This document shows, piece by piece, positions 43,081-51,311 of a DNA stretch of 64,000 nucleotides. How positions within the stretch are numbered: position 1 is the first letter of the stretch; the number at the start of each line of letters is the position of its first letter. The position numbers and the translations under genes are program-made. Under the pieces are notes generated by a model. That model worked only from the letters and a program-made list of their open reading frames with translations, had not been told where the DNA came from and did no database searches. The stretch is from Pseudomonas sp. KU43P. GTDB taxonomy: Bacteria > Pseudomonadota > Gammaproteobacteria > Pseudomonadales > Pseudomonadaceae. The stretch lies in the NCBI RefSeq assembly GCF_033095865.1, contig NZ_AP019365.1:717501-781500 (forward strand), read 5' to 3'.

Positions 43081-43830
43081 ATGCAGCCTGACTCGTTGTC
43101 CATTGATGGCCTGGCCATCCACCCGACCCGGACTGAATCCAGCGCGATAAGGGAGCATCTGAAGAAGCTCCCAGTTTTCAGCGATTACGCTTCAGAGGTA
43201 GATGCCGTACTGAACATCATGGATCACTGTCGCCAGTGGCTCCCGGAGGAAGTCGGCGCAGAGCTGAGCAACGCTGCCTTGCAATACAATGATGCTATCT
43301 ATCAGGTGATTTCTCACTATGGGGCTAGGCAGCTTGTAGCTCAGTTCCGCAGCTACACCGGTCTAGAAACAGCGGCAGACGTACAAGTTATTGCTGCTTT
43401 CGCACTGGCAAATGCTGTCCATGCCTTATGCGGCCTGGCCGAGCACCTGATTGCTCAAGGTCAAGAAATACCTGCCCTTGAGTACTACCAGATGCACCTT
43501 TGCTGCATTGAGGACTACGTGCCTGGTGCTAGTGTTTGGCTAGATCCTGAAGCAAGCGCAGCATGCTGCGAGATAGGTGACTTGGCCAGCGCAGCGTCGA
43601 GACATGCAGACAGAAAAATCGACGGTGTGTTGAGTGGTATTGCTCGTCGTACGGAGCTCGCCAGCCGTGATCGGGCTATAGAGGGAAAGGCCCTGGAGCT
43701 CGTCCGTGCAGGTACAGCTAGGCACAATCTGAACAGCAAGCTGCGTGCCTGGCAGGAGCGCGAAACAGGGGCGTCGCTATCGAAGGTTCAGATGGGTGAA
43801 GTCCTCAAACGCATTCCCTGGCTCATGTAA
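43081..43830 (+). CDS. Uncharacterised 249-residue element protein
   Basis: I do not recognise a family. It is a soluble protein without signal peptide or membrane segment, mostly helical in character, with a mid-region rich in Ala/Cys/His (HALCGLAEHLIAQGQ, YQMHLCCIEDY). It lies between the integrase and the AlpA regulator. In satellites this slot often holds genes acting on the host or on other phages, but nothing in the sequence proves that. It has no obvious ribosome-binding site before ATG 43081. Confidence 0.6.
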   Translation: MQPDSLSIDGLAIHPTRTESSAIREHLKKLPVFSDYASEVDAVLNIMDHCRQWLPEEVGAELSNAALQYNDAIYQVISHYGARQLVAQFRSYTGLETAADVQVIAAFALANAVHALCGLAEHLIAQGQEIPALEYYQMHLCCIEDYVPGASVWLDPEASAACCEIGDLASAASRHADRKIDGVLSGIARRTELASRDRAIEGKALELVRAGTARHNLNSKLRAWQERETGASLSKVQMGEVLKRIPWLM

Positions 43831-43839
43831 ACCAATCCA

Positions 43840-43866
43840 GTTCACCACCAAAAAAGTAAAGTGAAC
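43840..43866. promoter_or_regulatory. Inverted repeat GTTCAC/GTGAAC upstream of the AlpA gene
   Basis: GTTCAC (43840-43845) and GTGAAC (43861-43866) flank 15 bp. The same words recur in a stronger palindrome at 57707-57746 near the other end of the element. It lies 63 bp before the alpA-like gene and could be an operator. Confidence 0.45.
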
Positions 43867-43928
43867 GTTCGCGACTAAGTAGCTTGTCCATAGTCTGGGC
43901 CCTGTAAAACCAATACAGGGATACAGCT

Positions 43929-44189
43929 ATGACACTCCAACCCGCATTGCTGAGCGGCTCGGCAATCGACCAGTCGTCCAGGCTCATTCGCATGAAAGAA
44001 GTTGTAGAGCTCGTGGGGCTTGCACGCCCAACGATCTACAAGCTGATGAGTCAACCTGAAAGCACCTTCCCTCAGCCTGTGAAACTCACTGACAGCACCG
44101 CCCGCGGCGCTCCCGTGGCTTGGGTTCTTTCTGAAGTTCAGGCCTGGACGCGCGCTCGCATCGCTGCGCGTGACAAGGTGGCCGCATGA
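43929..44189 (+). CDS. AlpA-family transcriptional regulator
   Basis: An 86-residue MerR-like winged-helix protein of the AlpA family. RLIRMKEVVELVGLARPTIY is the HTH, followed by WVLSEVQAWTRARI. AlpA proteins switch excision or satellite gene expression (E. coli AlpA activates the CP4-57 excision gene). Its stop overlaps the next start (ATGA). Confidence 0.88.
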   Translation: MTLQPALLSGSAIDQSSRLIRMKEVVELVGLARPTIYKLMSQPESTFPQPVKLTDSTARGAPVAWVLSEVQAWTRARIAARDKVAA

Positions 44190-44518
44190 CGCCAATTTTC
44201 CTCCCTCACGCAGCGCTCGATGCAATCGACGAACTGGGCCAAAAGGCTCCAACACATGGGCGGTTGGCGCGCTTGCAAAAACTGCGGGACGAAGCGCTGG
44301 CCAAAGGGGCGCACGTTCTGCTGCTGATTTGGCCGACTCTCGATTGGGGGCTACTGGCTATCGAGACGCCTGGCGACGTGACGATTCGAGATGCGGCGCA
44401 GTTGGTTCCCAACGTGCTCGCCAATCCCGATGCACTAGGGCAGATGTACGAGAAGGCGCGGCATGGCCGCAATCTCACCTGGCTCAAGCTTGAGCGCCGC
44501 CCGGGCGCTGCTCACTAA
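44186..44518 (+). CDS. Uncharacterised small element protein
   Basis: 110 residues, soluble, with an amphipathic helix RLARLQKLRDEALAKGAHVL and then LLIWPTLDWGLLAIETPGDVTI. I cannot name a family. It is translationally coupled to the AlpA gene through an ATGA overlap, so it probably takes part in the same control circuit. Confidence 0.65.
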   Translation: MTPIFLPHAALDAIDELGQKAPTHGRLARLQKLRDEALAKGAHVLLLIWPTLDWGLLAIETPGDVTIRDAAQLVPNVLANPDALGQMYEKARHGRNLTWLKLERRPGAAH

Positions 44519-44680
44519 CGAGAACGCCCCCGGCTGCAACCGAGGGCGTCTGAGGATATTCACTTTGCCCGCCTACTCTATGCCATGGCCCAGAGCCATG
44601 CAACCCGCCCGCACCTATCAGCTTGCGCCTCGTCGGTTCACACGTTACTCTTCGCAGGTCGCTGCAAATTCAGCGGCCGG

Positions 44681-44690
44681 GTTTGGCGAC
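44681..44690 (+). promoter_or_regulatory. seqA-like target repeat of the C4 RNA (upstream copy)
   Basis: GTTTGGCGAC, repeated exactly at 44851-44860. Both contain TTGGCGA, the complement of TCGCCAA in the C4-type RNA between them, matching the seqA-seqB-seqC scheme of P4 immunity. Confidence 0.5.
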
Positions 44691-44709
44691 CCGACGAAAT
44701 CAAGGCGCA

Positions 44710-44744
44710 CAAGCGCCCCTATCACGAATGCTGGCGCTTTTTTT
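44710..44744 (+). terminator. Terminator-like hairpin before the C4 RNA
   Basis: AAGCGCC (44711-44717) pairs with GGCGCTT (44733-44739), which runs into a stretch of seven T residues. In P4 the immunity RNA causes premature termination of the leader transcript; this hairpin is placed to be such a site. Confidence 0.55.
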
Positions 44745-44765
44745 GTGCCTGCATTCCTGTGTTAT

Positions 44766-44843
44766 GGCGGCTGTGCGTGGGAGACCTTCGGGTCTGCCGG
44801 GTTCCTTGATTCCCGGTTCGCCAACCTGCGCACAGCTGCCACC
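44766..44843 (+). ncRNA. C4-type antisense RNA (immunity RNA)
   Basis: This matches the C4 RNA pattern of phages P1/P7 and P4. The outer helix CTGTGCG/CGCACAG encloses hairpin GAGACC-TTCG-GGTCT and hairpin CCGGG/CCCGG, and then come the unpaired TTCGCCAACC and AGCTGCCAC used for antisense pairing. Complementary words lie just downstream (TTGGCGA 44853, GTGGCAGCT 44866). C4/CI RNAs silence the lytic or replication operon in cis-encoded form and give superinfection immunity. Confidence 0.85.
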
Positions 44844-44850
44844 CTAAATC

Positions 44851-44874
44851 GTTTGGCGACGATTAGTGGCAGCT
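44851..44874 (+). promoter_or_regulatory. seqC-like target region of the C4 RNA (downstream copy)
   Basis: GTTTGGCGAC (44851-44860) and GTGGCAGCT (44866-44874) are complementary to two loops of the C4-type RNA. They lie 24 nt before the next small gene, so pairing could block its translation or extend a terminator structure. Confidence 0.5.
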
Positions 44875-44897
44875 CCTCAAATCAAGGAGCTCCGCCC

Positions 44898-45062
44898 ATG
44901 CACGCCCTCAATCCGTCTGCCCTCCAGAACCACATTGCTGCCCTGAAGGCCCGTGCCATTGCGGCACTGCACGCCGATTCGTCCCTCTCCGTCCGCTTGG
45001 CGCGTTACAACGCTGCTATGGCCCGTGCTCGCGCCCTGGAAGCAAACGGGGGTGCCCAATGA
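44898..45062 (+). CDS. Small Ala-rich element protein downstream of C4 RNA
   Basis: 54 residues beginning MHALNPSALQNHIAALKARA, mostly one long amphipathic helix. CAAGGAGCTCCGCCC provides a good site before ATG 44898. It overlaps the next gene by 4 nt. I cannot assign a function. A longer open frame that starts at 44463 runs across the structured RNA and is not believable. Confidence 0.6.
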   Translation: MHALNPSALQNHIAALKARAIAALHADSSLSVRLARYNAAMARARALEANGGAQ

Positions 45063-45346
45063 CCAATCTAACACAGCACTTTTCTCAGCCAGAAGACCTG
45101 CTATGCATCACAGCAAATGCGCCGGTAGGCGTCCCGATTGATGCGCTCACCTGCGCCATTGAGCGAGCCCAAGCAGTGCTGTGCTTGGTAGAGGATCAGT
45201 TTGAAAGTGAGCACGGGCAACGCCTGGCTAATAGTGTGATCCTCGGCGCCCTGTGGGATGTGCGCGGAACGCTGGAGCAGATTCGTACCCTGGTCGTGCA
45301 TGCCGATTACTCGACCTCCCATGTCGCGGAAGGGGGCCGGAAATGA
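45059..45346 (+). CDS. Uncharacterised small element protein
   Basis: 95 residues with PEDLLCITANAPVGVPIDAL and a helix rich C-terminal half (LWDVRGTLEQIRTLV). It is built like the DUF3077-type protein that follows: a beta N-terminus and then a helix starting at a conserved Ala/Leu run. They may be paralogues. ATGA overlaps join it to both neighbours. Confidence 0.62.
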   Translation: MTNLTQHFSQPEDLLCITANAPVGVPIDALTCAIERAQAVLCLVEDQFESEHGQRLANSVILGALWDVRGTLEQIRTLVVHADYSTSHVAEGGRK

Positions 45347-45630
45347 ACGGGCACTTTCAGGTCAATACCGTAGGTGGGGTCACCTTCTCTAAGCACAACT
45401 CGTTGAATCAACCGCTCTTCAAGGTGTGCCCGGGTGTTTCCGGTGAGGAAGCATTGGAGCAGGCATCGGTGCTCATGAACTGCGTAAACAAACTGACCCA
45501 GCTGGCTGGCGTGAGCGAAGACAACGATGCACTGGTGTGGGCGGCACATTATCTGGGCGAGCAGGCAAAGGCGCTTGTCGATGATGTAACCACTGGGATT
45601 CAGATTGCCGAGGGAGCCCAGCATGAGTAG
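45343..45630 (+). CDS. DUF3077-family protein
   Basis: 95 residues with the DUF3077 pattern: PLFKVCPGVSGEEALEQASVL followed by a helical LAGVSEDNDALVWAAHYLGEQAKALVD. This Pseudomonas family is common beside primases in integrative elements; its role is unknown. ATG 45343 overlaps the previous stop, and the gene overlaps the primase start by 8 nt. Confidence 0.75.
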   Translation: MNGHFQVNTVGGVTFSKHNSLNQPLFKVCPGVSGEEALEQASVLMNCVNKLTQLAGVSEDNDALVWAAHYLGEQAKALVDDVTTGIQIAEGAQHE

Positions 45631-48517
45631 GACCACCCCCAACTCCCGGCATCCGACCTTTGCCCAGGTCAAAGCGGCCTCCCTGGCGGCGATTGATCGC
45701 GTGTTAGCCCACTGGCTTCCCAATGGCAAGCGTGTAGACGGCGGCAAGGAGTACACCGCCCCCAACCCAACCCGAGCTGACAAGCATTCAGGATCGCTCA
45801 AGGTGAACCTGGCCAAAGCTACCTGGTGCGACTTCGCCACCGGTGACAAAGGCGGCGATTTGATCGACCTGGTGCGCTACCTTGATCGCGGCACCGATGT
45901 GGAAGCTTGCAACAAGCTGGCGGCTTTCCTCGGTGTCGAGGCAACGAATAGCACCAATGTCACCCCACCCACTGGCCAGGCCAAAAAGCCAGAGTGGGTG
46001 CCCGTGTTGCCCATTCCTGAGCAGGCAATGCAGAAGGTGCTGCAAGCGCACCGGCAGCACGGTAAACCTTCCAAGGTTTGGATTTACCGTGATGCCAACG
46101 GTCAGCCACTTATGGTGCTTTACCGCTTTGACCTCGGGCCGGATGAGAGCGGCACGGCGCGCAAAGTCTTCGCGCCTCTCACCTGGTGTAAACACTCTGC
46201 TAACGGTTCGCTGGCCTGGCGTTGGCAGGGCTTATCGGAGCCACGCCCGCTCCTGCGCCTTGATGACCTGGCTAAACGTCCTTCGGCACCAGTCGTATTG
46301 TGCGAGGGTGAAAAGGCCGCCGATGCCGCTGCCGAGCTGTTGCCCGAGCATGTTGCCACCTGCTGGCCTAACGGGACGAACTCTTGGCAGAAGGCTGATT
46401 TCGCGGCGCTAGTCGGGCGTGAAGTATTGCTGTGGCCAGATAACGACGCTCCAGGCTTGAAGTGCATGGATGCCTTGGCCGATCACCTTCGGAAGCTTGG
46501 AGCTGCCTCGGTTCAGACGGTAGCTTTGACTGTATTCACGCAACTCCCTGGTATGGACGGTGAGCGCCCCATTTTCGCGCCAGGCGGTGAGTGGCGCGAA
46601 GGTGACGATGCGGCGGATGCCCAATCCAAAGGCTGGACAGCCCAACACTTGTCGGAGCTGCAACGCACTGGGGAGCTGTCTGCCCTCGCACCTGCCGCCA
46701 CGCTCAACCCCACCAAGCAGAGCAAAGCCACTGACCAGGCCAAGCCCCAATCCGAGAAGAAAACCGCCCCGGCCCCGAGCGGCTTTCGTGTCACAAAGGA
46801 TGGGGTGTTCTATGCCGGTGAGGATGGCGAAGCACGACCGGTTTGTTCACGGCTAGAGATCTTGGCGCGCACCCGTGACGAAAAGGGCCACGGCTGGGGC
46901 CTGCTGGTAGAGTTCGATGATCCCGACGGGGCCAGCAAGCGCCTTAATATTCCGGCCAGGGCAATGGCGGGCGACTTTGGCAAGGAAGTGCTTGCGCCAC
47001 TGGTTGATATGGGGCTGCGCCTGGCACCCGTGCGCACTGCTCGCAATTCGCGCAACGACCTACAGAGCTACCTGCAAGGTTATGACGGTTCCGAGCGCGC
47101 CCGCTTGGTCACTCGCTTGGGCTGGCATGGGGACGCCTATCTGGTGCCGGATCGGCAGATAGGGGCCAGTACTGAATATCTCCATTTCTACGAGGCCGGC
47201 GCCCAGCTCCCGCCCGTCACTCAATCGGGCACGCTGGAGCAGTGGCAACAGCAAATCGGTGCATTGTGTGTGGGCAATAACCGCCTGGCATTCGTTGTGT
47301 GCGTCGCTTTTGCTGGGGCAGTGCTGCATTTGCTTGGGCATGAATCGGGCGGTTTCCATCTGTACGGCGACAGCTCGGGCGGAAAGACCACCCACTTGCA
47401 AGTCGCGGCCTCAGTTTGGGGTGGGCCGCGCCTGGTGCGCTCCTGGCGCTCTACTGATAACGCCCTGGAAAGTATCGCGGCAGCGCACTCGGACGGATTG
47501 CTGGTGCTCGATGAGATCGGGATGTGTGACCCGAGAATCATCGGGGAAACGGTCTATATGTTGGGCAACGGTACCGGCAAAGCCCGGGCTAACGACCGTG
47601 GGCTGAGCGGTCGCCAGATACAAGAATGGCGATTGCTGTTCCTTTCCACGGGAGAGAAGACCCTTGCGCAGCACATGGCCGAAGCAAACAAGGATTTGAA
47701 AGCGGGTATGGAAGTGCGGCTATTAGCCGTGCCGGCTGACGCCGGAAAAGGACTGGGGTTGTTCGAGGCGCTGCATGGTTTTGAAGATGCCGCTGCGCTT
47801 TCGGATGCGCTGAAAGCCCGTGTGGCCAAATCCTATGGATCACCTGCCCTGGCATTCCTGTCGGCCCTGTGCGACCCGACCAAGTTGCGCGCCTATACAG
47901 CCATGGTCCGCAGCACAATGGAGCGTTTCACTGCTGAAGCGCTCCCTGCCAGTGCTAGCGGCCAGGCCCAGCGAGCCGCAAGCCGCTTCGGTTTGGCAGC
48001 GGCTGCGGGAGAGCTGGCCACCGCCCTGGGCGTTACGGGATGGCCGGACGGTTTGGCACTCGACTCCGCCCGCGTATGCCTGAATGCCTGGCTTGCTGAG
48101 CGGGGTGGGGCTGGAAACATGGAAGGTGATGCGATTCTCGCACGCCTGCGCCAGGTGATTGAGCGTTTTGGAGAGAGCCGCTTTACACGCTGGGAATCGA
48201 CGGCTGCCAAAGTAGATGAACACGGCCCCCGCACTATTGACCGGCTCGGCTTTCGGAAGTCGATGGAGCACGGCATGGGTGATACGTCGCACACGACGAC
48301 AACCTATTACGTACTTCCCGAAGCTTGGCGCTCTGAAATCTTCCGAGGCATGAACCTCAATGCAGTGAACAAAGAGCTGCTGAGGCGCCGAGTATTAGAG
48401 CCTGGCAAAGATGGCAAAGCCTCCACCTCAGTGCGCCTGCCCGGCCTCGGACTACAGCGCTGCTATGTCGTCGTGACGATCCCTGAACCGGCTGAGAACG
48501 AAGCACAGGCCGCTTGA
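45623..48517 (+). CDS. P4-alpha-like DUF927 primase/helicase
   Basis: 964 residues. The N-terminal part resembles a CHC2-like primase domain (YTAPNPTRADKHSGSLKVN, CDFATGDKGGDLIDLVRYL) without its zinc cysteines, then a TOPRIM-like VVLCEGEKAADAAAELL with LLWPDND. The C-terminal half is a DUF927 ATPase: Walker A YGDSSGGKTTHLQ, Walker B GLLVLDEIGMCDP. Proteins of this layout prime and unwind element DNA at short repeats. ATG 45623 has GAGGGAGCCC before it. It anchors the leftmost operon that the C4 RNA should control. Confidence 0.88.
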   Translation: MSRTTPNSRHPTFAQVKAASLAAIDRVLAHWLPNGKRVDGGKEYTAPNPTRADKHSGSLKVNLAKATWCDFATGDKGGDLIDLVRYLDRGTDVEACNKLAAFLGVEATNSTNVTPPTGQAKKPEWVPVLPIPEQAMQKVLQAHRQHGKPSKVWIYRDANGQPLMVLYRFDLGPDESGTARKVFAPLTWCKHSANGSLAWRWQGLSEPRPLLRLDDLAKRPSAPVVLCEGEKAADAAAELLPEHVATCWPNGTNSWQKADFAALVGREVLLWPDNDAPGLKCMDALADHLRKLGAASVQTVALTVFTQLPGMDGERPIFAPGGEWREGDDAADAQSKGWTAQHLSELQRTGELSALAPAATLNPTKQSKATDQAKPQSEKKTAPAPSGFRVTKDGVFYAGEDGEARPVCSRLEILARTRDEKGHGWGLLVEFDDPDGASKRLNIPARAMAGDFGKEVLAPLVDMGLRLAPVRTARNSRNDLQSYLQGYDGSERARLVTRLGWHGDAYLVPDRQIGASTEYLHFYEAGAQLPPVTQSGTLEQWQQQIGALCVGNNRLAFVVCVAFAGAVLHLLGHESGGFHLYGDSSGGKTTHLQVAASVWGGPRLVRSWRSTDNALESIAAAHSDGLLVLDEIGMCDPRIIGETVYMLGNGTGKARANDRGLSGRQIQEWRLLFLSTGEKTLAQHMAEANKDLKAGMEVRLLAVPADAGKGLGLFEALHGFEDAAALSDALKARVAKSYGSPALAFLSALCDPTKLRAYTAMVRSTMERFTAEALPASASGQAQRAASRFGLAAAAGELATALGVTGWPDGLALDSARVCLNAWLAERGGAGNMEGDAILARLRQVIERFGESRFTRWESTAAKVDEHGPRTIDRLGFRKSMEHGMGDTSHTTTTYYVLPEAWRSEIFRGMNLNAVNKELLRRRVLEPGKDGKASTSVRLPGLGLQRCYVVVTIPEPAENEAQAA

Positions 48518-48606
48518 ACCACTATCTCTAAACCCACGAGGTAGTGTCGGCAACATATGGCCTTGCCAGCCTCGCACAAACCACTTCCAATCATTAGGTG
48601 TTGATC

Positions 48607-49464
48607 ATGAAAGAACTGAAAAAGCAGCGTGACGAATTGATTGCAGAGCGGGATTCTCTCGAAGATAGCATTCCGGGCCTGAGAGCTGCGTGGGAGGCAA
48701 CACCGAGTAACTGGGACCGTCATGGGAATTGTATTGGCAGCCCTGAAAGTACGGCGGCTATGAATAAGCTTTCCAGCGCAGAGGGTCGCTTGCGCAGTAT
48801 TCCTGGTGCTATTGAGCGAATTGAACGCGAGATCAGCTATCAGGAAAGTTTGGCGAATGCGAAGCAGGCCAAGACAAAGGCTCGTCAAGTCATGTCAGAT
48901 TCAGTTAACGCGGTAACTTCACTGGAGAGCACTCGCACGCTTATTCTTGAGCGCCTACAAGCGATCCAAAAAGAATCAAATCTAGCCATCGAGAGGGCGC
49001 AGCAAGCTGAGATTGAGGCTGCGAACCTCTACGCACGCAACGTAGCAACCGGTAATAGTGAGGGTGAAAAGACTGCAAGCACCGCGATGGAGAGAGCTAG
49101 CACCTTGCTCATTGAGGCTGATGAACATGCTAGGCGCCAAGAACTGATTGTCGCTGCATTGCAGGCGGAAATTGAGGCGCTCGATGCTCAGATCTCCAAG
49201 GCTAAGCAGGAGTCTAGCCAAGCTCAGGACAGCGCCCTATGCGCAGCCGCTTTGGCCCTCGGCGATGAATGGAATCGCTTGGCCAAGCAACTTGTCGCTG
49301 TGGGCTCTCGAATTCTCGCAGCAGACCATCATCGAGGTAGCGGGGGCATGATGTTGTCAGACCTGTCGATCCCGCTCTTCGGCCCCTCAGCCAGAGGGCT
49401 CGACCGCGACTACGTGCTAGAGGGAGCTAAAGGCATCACCCTAATAGACCTGATCGAAGCGTAA
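48607..49464 (+). CDS. Coiled-coil protein of unknown function
   Basis: 285 residues. Most of it is predicted coiled coil (KKQRDELIAERDSLEDSIPG; AERASTLL-type heptads; ALQAEIEALDAQISKAKQES). The C-terminal 70 residues are less regular and include a Gly-rich GSGGMMLSDL. There is no signal peptide. ATG 48607 follows AGGTG. It has lower GC than the core genes and sits alone between the primase and the cargo, with its own terminator. No function can be assigned. Confidence 0.65.
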   Translation: MKELKKQRDELIAERDSLEDSIPGLRAAWEATPSNWDRHGNCIGSPESTAAMNKLSSAEGRLRSIPGAIERIEREISYQESLANAKQAKTKARQVMSDSVNAVTSLESTRTLILERLQAIQKESNLAIERAQQAEIEAANLYARNVATGNSEGEKTASTAMERASTLLIEADEHARRQELIVAALQAEIEALDAQISKAKQESSQAQDSALCAAALALGDEWNRLAKQLVAVGSRILAADHHRGSGGMMLSDLSIPLFGPSARGLDRDYVLEGAKGITLIDLIEA

Positions 49465-49469
49465 CTCTG

Positions 49470-49500
49470 AAACAGCCCGCAGATGCGGGCTGTTTGTTAT
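49470..49500 (+). terminator. Intrinsic terminator after the coiled-coil gene
   Basis: AAACAGCCCGCA GA TGCGGGCTGTTT then GTTATTGC: a perfect 12-bp stem, 5 nt after the stop. Confidence 0.88.
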
Positions 49501-49577
49501 TGCTATGGTTACGTTGATCCCGTCATAAGGCAGCTTGGCCAAGCTCGCGGATGTCCAATAGGGTTCGAGAACAGCTA

Positions 49578-49603
49578 GCCACGACGGACCGCTATCGACC
49601 CAA
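49578..49603 (-). repeat. Interspersed repeat at the left edge of the cargo
   Basis: Read leftward, TTTGGGTCGATAGCGGTCCG plus TCGTGG matches TATGGGTTGATAGCGGTCTA plus CCATGG at 57401-57426 in 20 of 26 positions, in opposite orientation. The gap 49501-49748 holds no gene I can support. Confidence 0.5.
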
Positions 49604-49748
49604 AGGAGACGCTCGCCAACCACCGCTTTCGGCTAAAAAAGCAGTTATCCATATTGCACAGTTTTGACGGCATCTCGCTGAATTTAAAAGCGCCAATTTG
49701 GTGGCGTTGAAAAATATAGGGCGGGGTTACCCACCGCCCTATAATTGA

Positions 49749-50579
49749 TTAGCTCCTTACGAATGCGAGCAGATCGGCGTTAATCGTATCGGCATTGGTT
49801 GTAGGCATTCCGTGCGGGAAGCCCGGGTAGATTTTCAGCGTACTGTTTTGCAGAAGTTTGGCTGACAGAACACCGGCATTCTCATAAGGAACGATCTGGT
49901 CATCATCACCATGCATCACCAAGACAGGAATCTTGATGCTCTTCAAATCTTCGGTGAAGTCGGTCTGAGAAAACGCCACGATCCCGTCATAGTGTGCCTT
50001 TGCACAGCCCATCATGCCTTGTCGCCACCAGTTCCAGACGATGCCCTCGGACGGTTTTGAACCCGGGCGGTTATAGCCGTAAAAAGGCCCTGCTGGAACG
50101 TCGTGATAGAACTGTGCGCGATTCGCCTGTAGTTGAGCCTGCAAGTCGTCGAAAACTGATTTAGGCAGGCCGCCAGGATTGCTCGGGGTCTGAACCATCA
50201 GCGGCGGCACAGCGCTGATGATGGCTGCTTTCGACACGCGGTCTTCGCCGTGGCGTGCGATGTAATGGATGACTTCACCTCCGCCGGTGGAATGACCGAC
50301 ATGGACAGCGCCTTGCACGCCGAGATGATTAACCACTGCCGCGACGTCATCGGCATAGTGATCCATGTCGTGTCCATCCCAGACCTGGCTGGATCGCCCA
50401 TGACCACGCCGGTCGTGTGCTACAACCCGGAAACCGTTAGCCAGGAAAAAGAGCATTTGCGCGTCCCAATCGTCCGCGCTAAGCGGCCATCCGTGGTGGA
50501 AAAAGACTACCTGGGCATCGCGTGGCCCCCAGTCTTTGTAAAATATTTCAACACCGTCTTGCGTAGTGACATACCCCAT
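49749..50579 (-). CDS. Alpha/beta hydrolase (non-haem chloroperoxidase/esterase type)
   Basis: 276 residues. The oxyanion HGWPLSADDW, nucleophile elbow GHSTGGGE with the catalytic Ser, acid in MHGDDDQIVP and His in PGFPHGMP form the triad. It resembles the cofactor-free haloperoxidase/esterase group of Pseudomonas and Streptomyces, which hydrolyse esters or make peracids. The ATG at 50579 follows GGAGATACG. It starts the leftward arm of the cargo and is preceded by a MerR-type promoter at 50766-50796. Confidence 0.9.
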   Translation of the reverse strand: MGYVTTQDGVEIFYKDWGPRDAQVVFFHHGWPLSADDWDAQMLFFLANGFRVVAHDRRGHGRSSQVWDGHDMDHYADDVAAVVNHLGVQGAVHVGHSTGGGEVIHYIARHGEDRVSKAAIISAVPPLMVQTPSNPGGLPKSVFDDLQAQLQANRAQFYHDVPAGPFYGYNRPGSKPSEGIVWNWWRQGMMGCAKAHYDGIVAFSQTDFTEDLKSIKIPVLVMHGDDDQIVPYENAGVLSAKLLQNSTLKIYPGFPHGMPTTNADTINADLLAFVRS

Positions 50580-50765
50580 GTTCGTATCTCCAGAATGAAG
50601 TGAGGGCCTATACCGAATCGCGTTCGGAGCATGGCCTTGAATGAACAAAGTGCAGCCCATCCGATAGGCGGTTCAGAGGGCGCGATTGTGGATTGTTGCG
50701 CCTGCTCCATGACTTCCATAACGGCTGAGCAACACGTTGCATTTGTGCTGCTTGGCCGCCCGATG

Positions 50766-50796
50766 ACTTTAGGTTTAAAGTCAACTTCAAGGTCAA
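50766..50796 (-). promoter_or_regulatory. MerR-type promoter/operator of the alpha/beta hydrolase gene
   Basis: On the minus strand: TTGACC, a 19-bp spacer TTGAAGTTGACTTTAAACC, then TAAAGT. The spacer holds the dyad TTGAAGT-TG-ACTTTAA. The overlong spacer is typical for promoters opened by MerR activators. It also overlaps the 5' region of the merR-like gene (start 50817), so it can serve autoregulation. Confidence 0.72.
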
Positions 50797-50816
50797 TAGA
50801 TTTTTCAGGGTGGGTT

Positions 50817-51296
50817 ATGAGAATAGGCGAACTGTCGAAAATCAGCGGGTTGGCGCCGTCACGCATCCGGTTCTATGAGGCAAGCGGCCTGATCAGGTCC
50901 GTCGAACGCAAAGCAAATGGCTACAGGGACTATGCGCCTGATACCGAATGGGTTCTGAAGATCATCACCGGAGCGCAGGCGGCTGGTTTTTCATTGGAAG
51001 AAATCCGGCAATTGATGCCGATGAATGCCAGCGGCTGGCAGCACGATGAGTTGCTCAGTGGGCTCAAGCAAAAGGTTGAGGAAATCGGTGTTCTACAGGA
51101 ACGGCTAGCCCAGAACAAAGCGCAACTTCTGCTCGTCATCAAGGGCATCGAGGGTAAGCCCGAAGGCATGGCGTGTGCGGACAATGCGCAAATGCTGATA
51201 AATCGTTTGCGTGAAGAAGGGGGTGGCCAAGCTTCCGGCAAGCGTGCGGTAACGTCTTCCACGAGAAAAAACGCCCGCCAGGCTTCCCGGGCCTGA
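50817..51296 (+). CDS. MerR-family transcriptional regulator of the cargo cluster
   Basis: 159 residues. The N-terminal HTH MRIGELSKISGLAPSRIRFY with wing EASGLI..NGYRDYAPD, a linker AGFSLEEIRQLMP, a dimerisation coiled coil (ELLSGLKQKVEEIGVLQERL) and a short effector tail with a single Cys (GMACADNA) make a MerR protein of the NmlR/AdhR-like size class. ATG 50817 is chosen as it begins the HTH; the longer in-frame extension is not conserved in type. It probably binds the shared operators of the surrounding genes and senses an electrophile. Confidence 0.88.
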   Translation: MRIGELSKISGLAPSRIRFYEASGLIRSVERKANGYRDYAPDTEWVLKIITGAQAAGFSLEEIRQLMPMNASGWQHDELLSGLKQKVEEIGVLQERLAQNKAQLLLVIKGIEGKPEGMACADNAQMLINRLREEGGGQASGKRAVTSSTRKNARQASRA

Positions 51297-51311
51297 CAGG
51301 CGTAACAGGTT

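Noticed and set aside
42807..43091. 94-codon open frame after the integrase
   Set aside because: Its peptide (GVPGVTRVT and so on) is a translation of the GTGTAAC repeats, and it lacks a ribosome-binding site.
44463..45062. 199-codon open frame across the C4 RNA
   Set aside because: It reads through a structured RNA and its terminator-like hairpin; only the last 54 codons, with their own strong start site at 44898, look like a gene.
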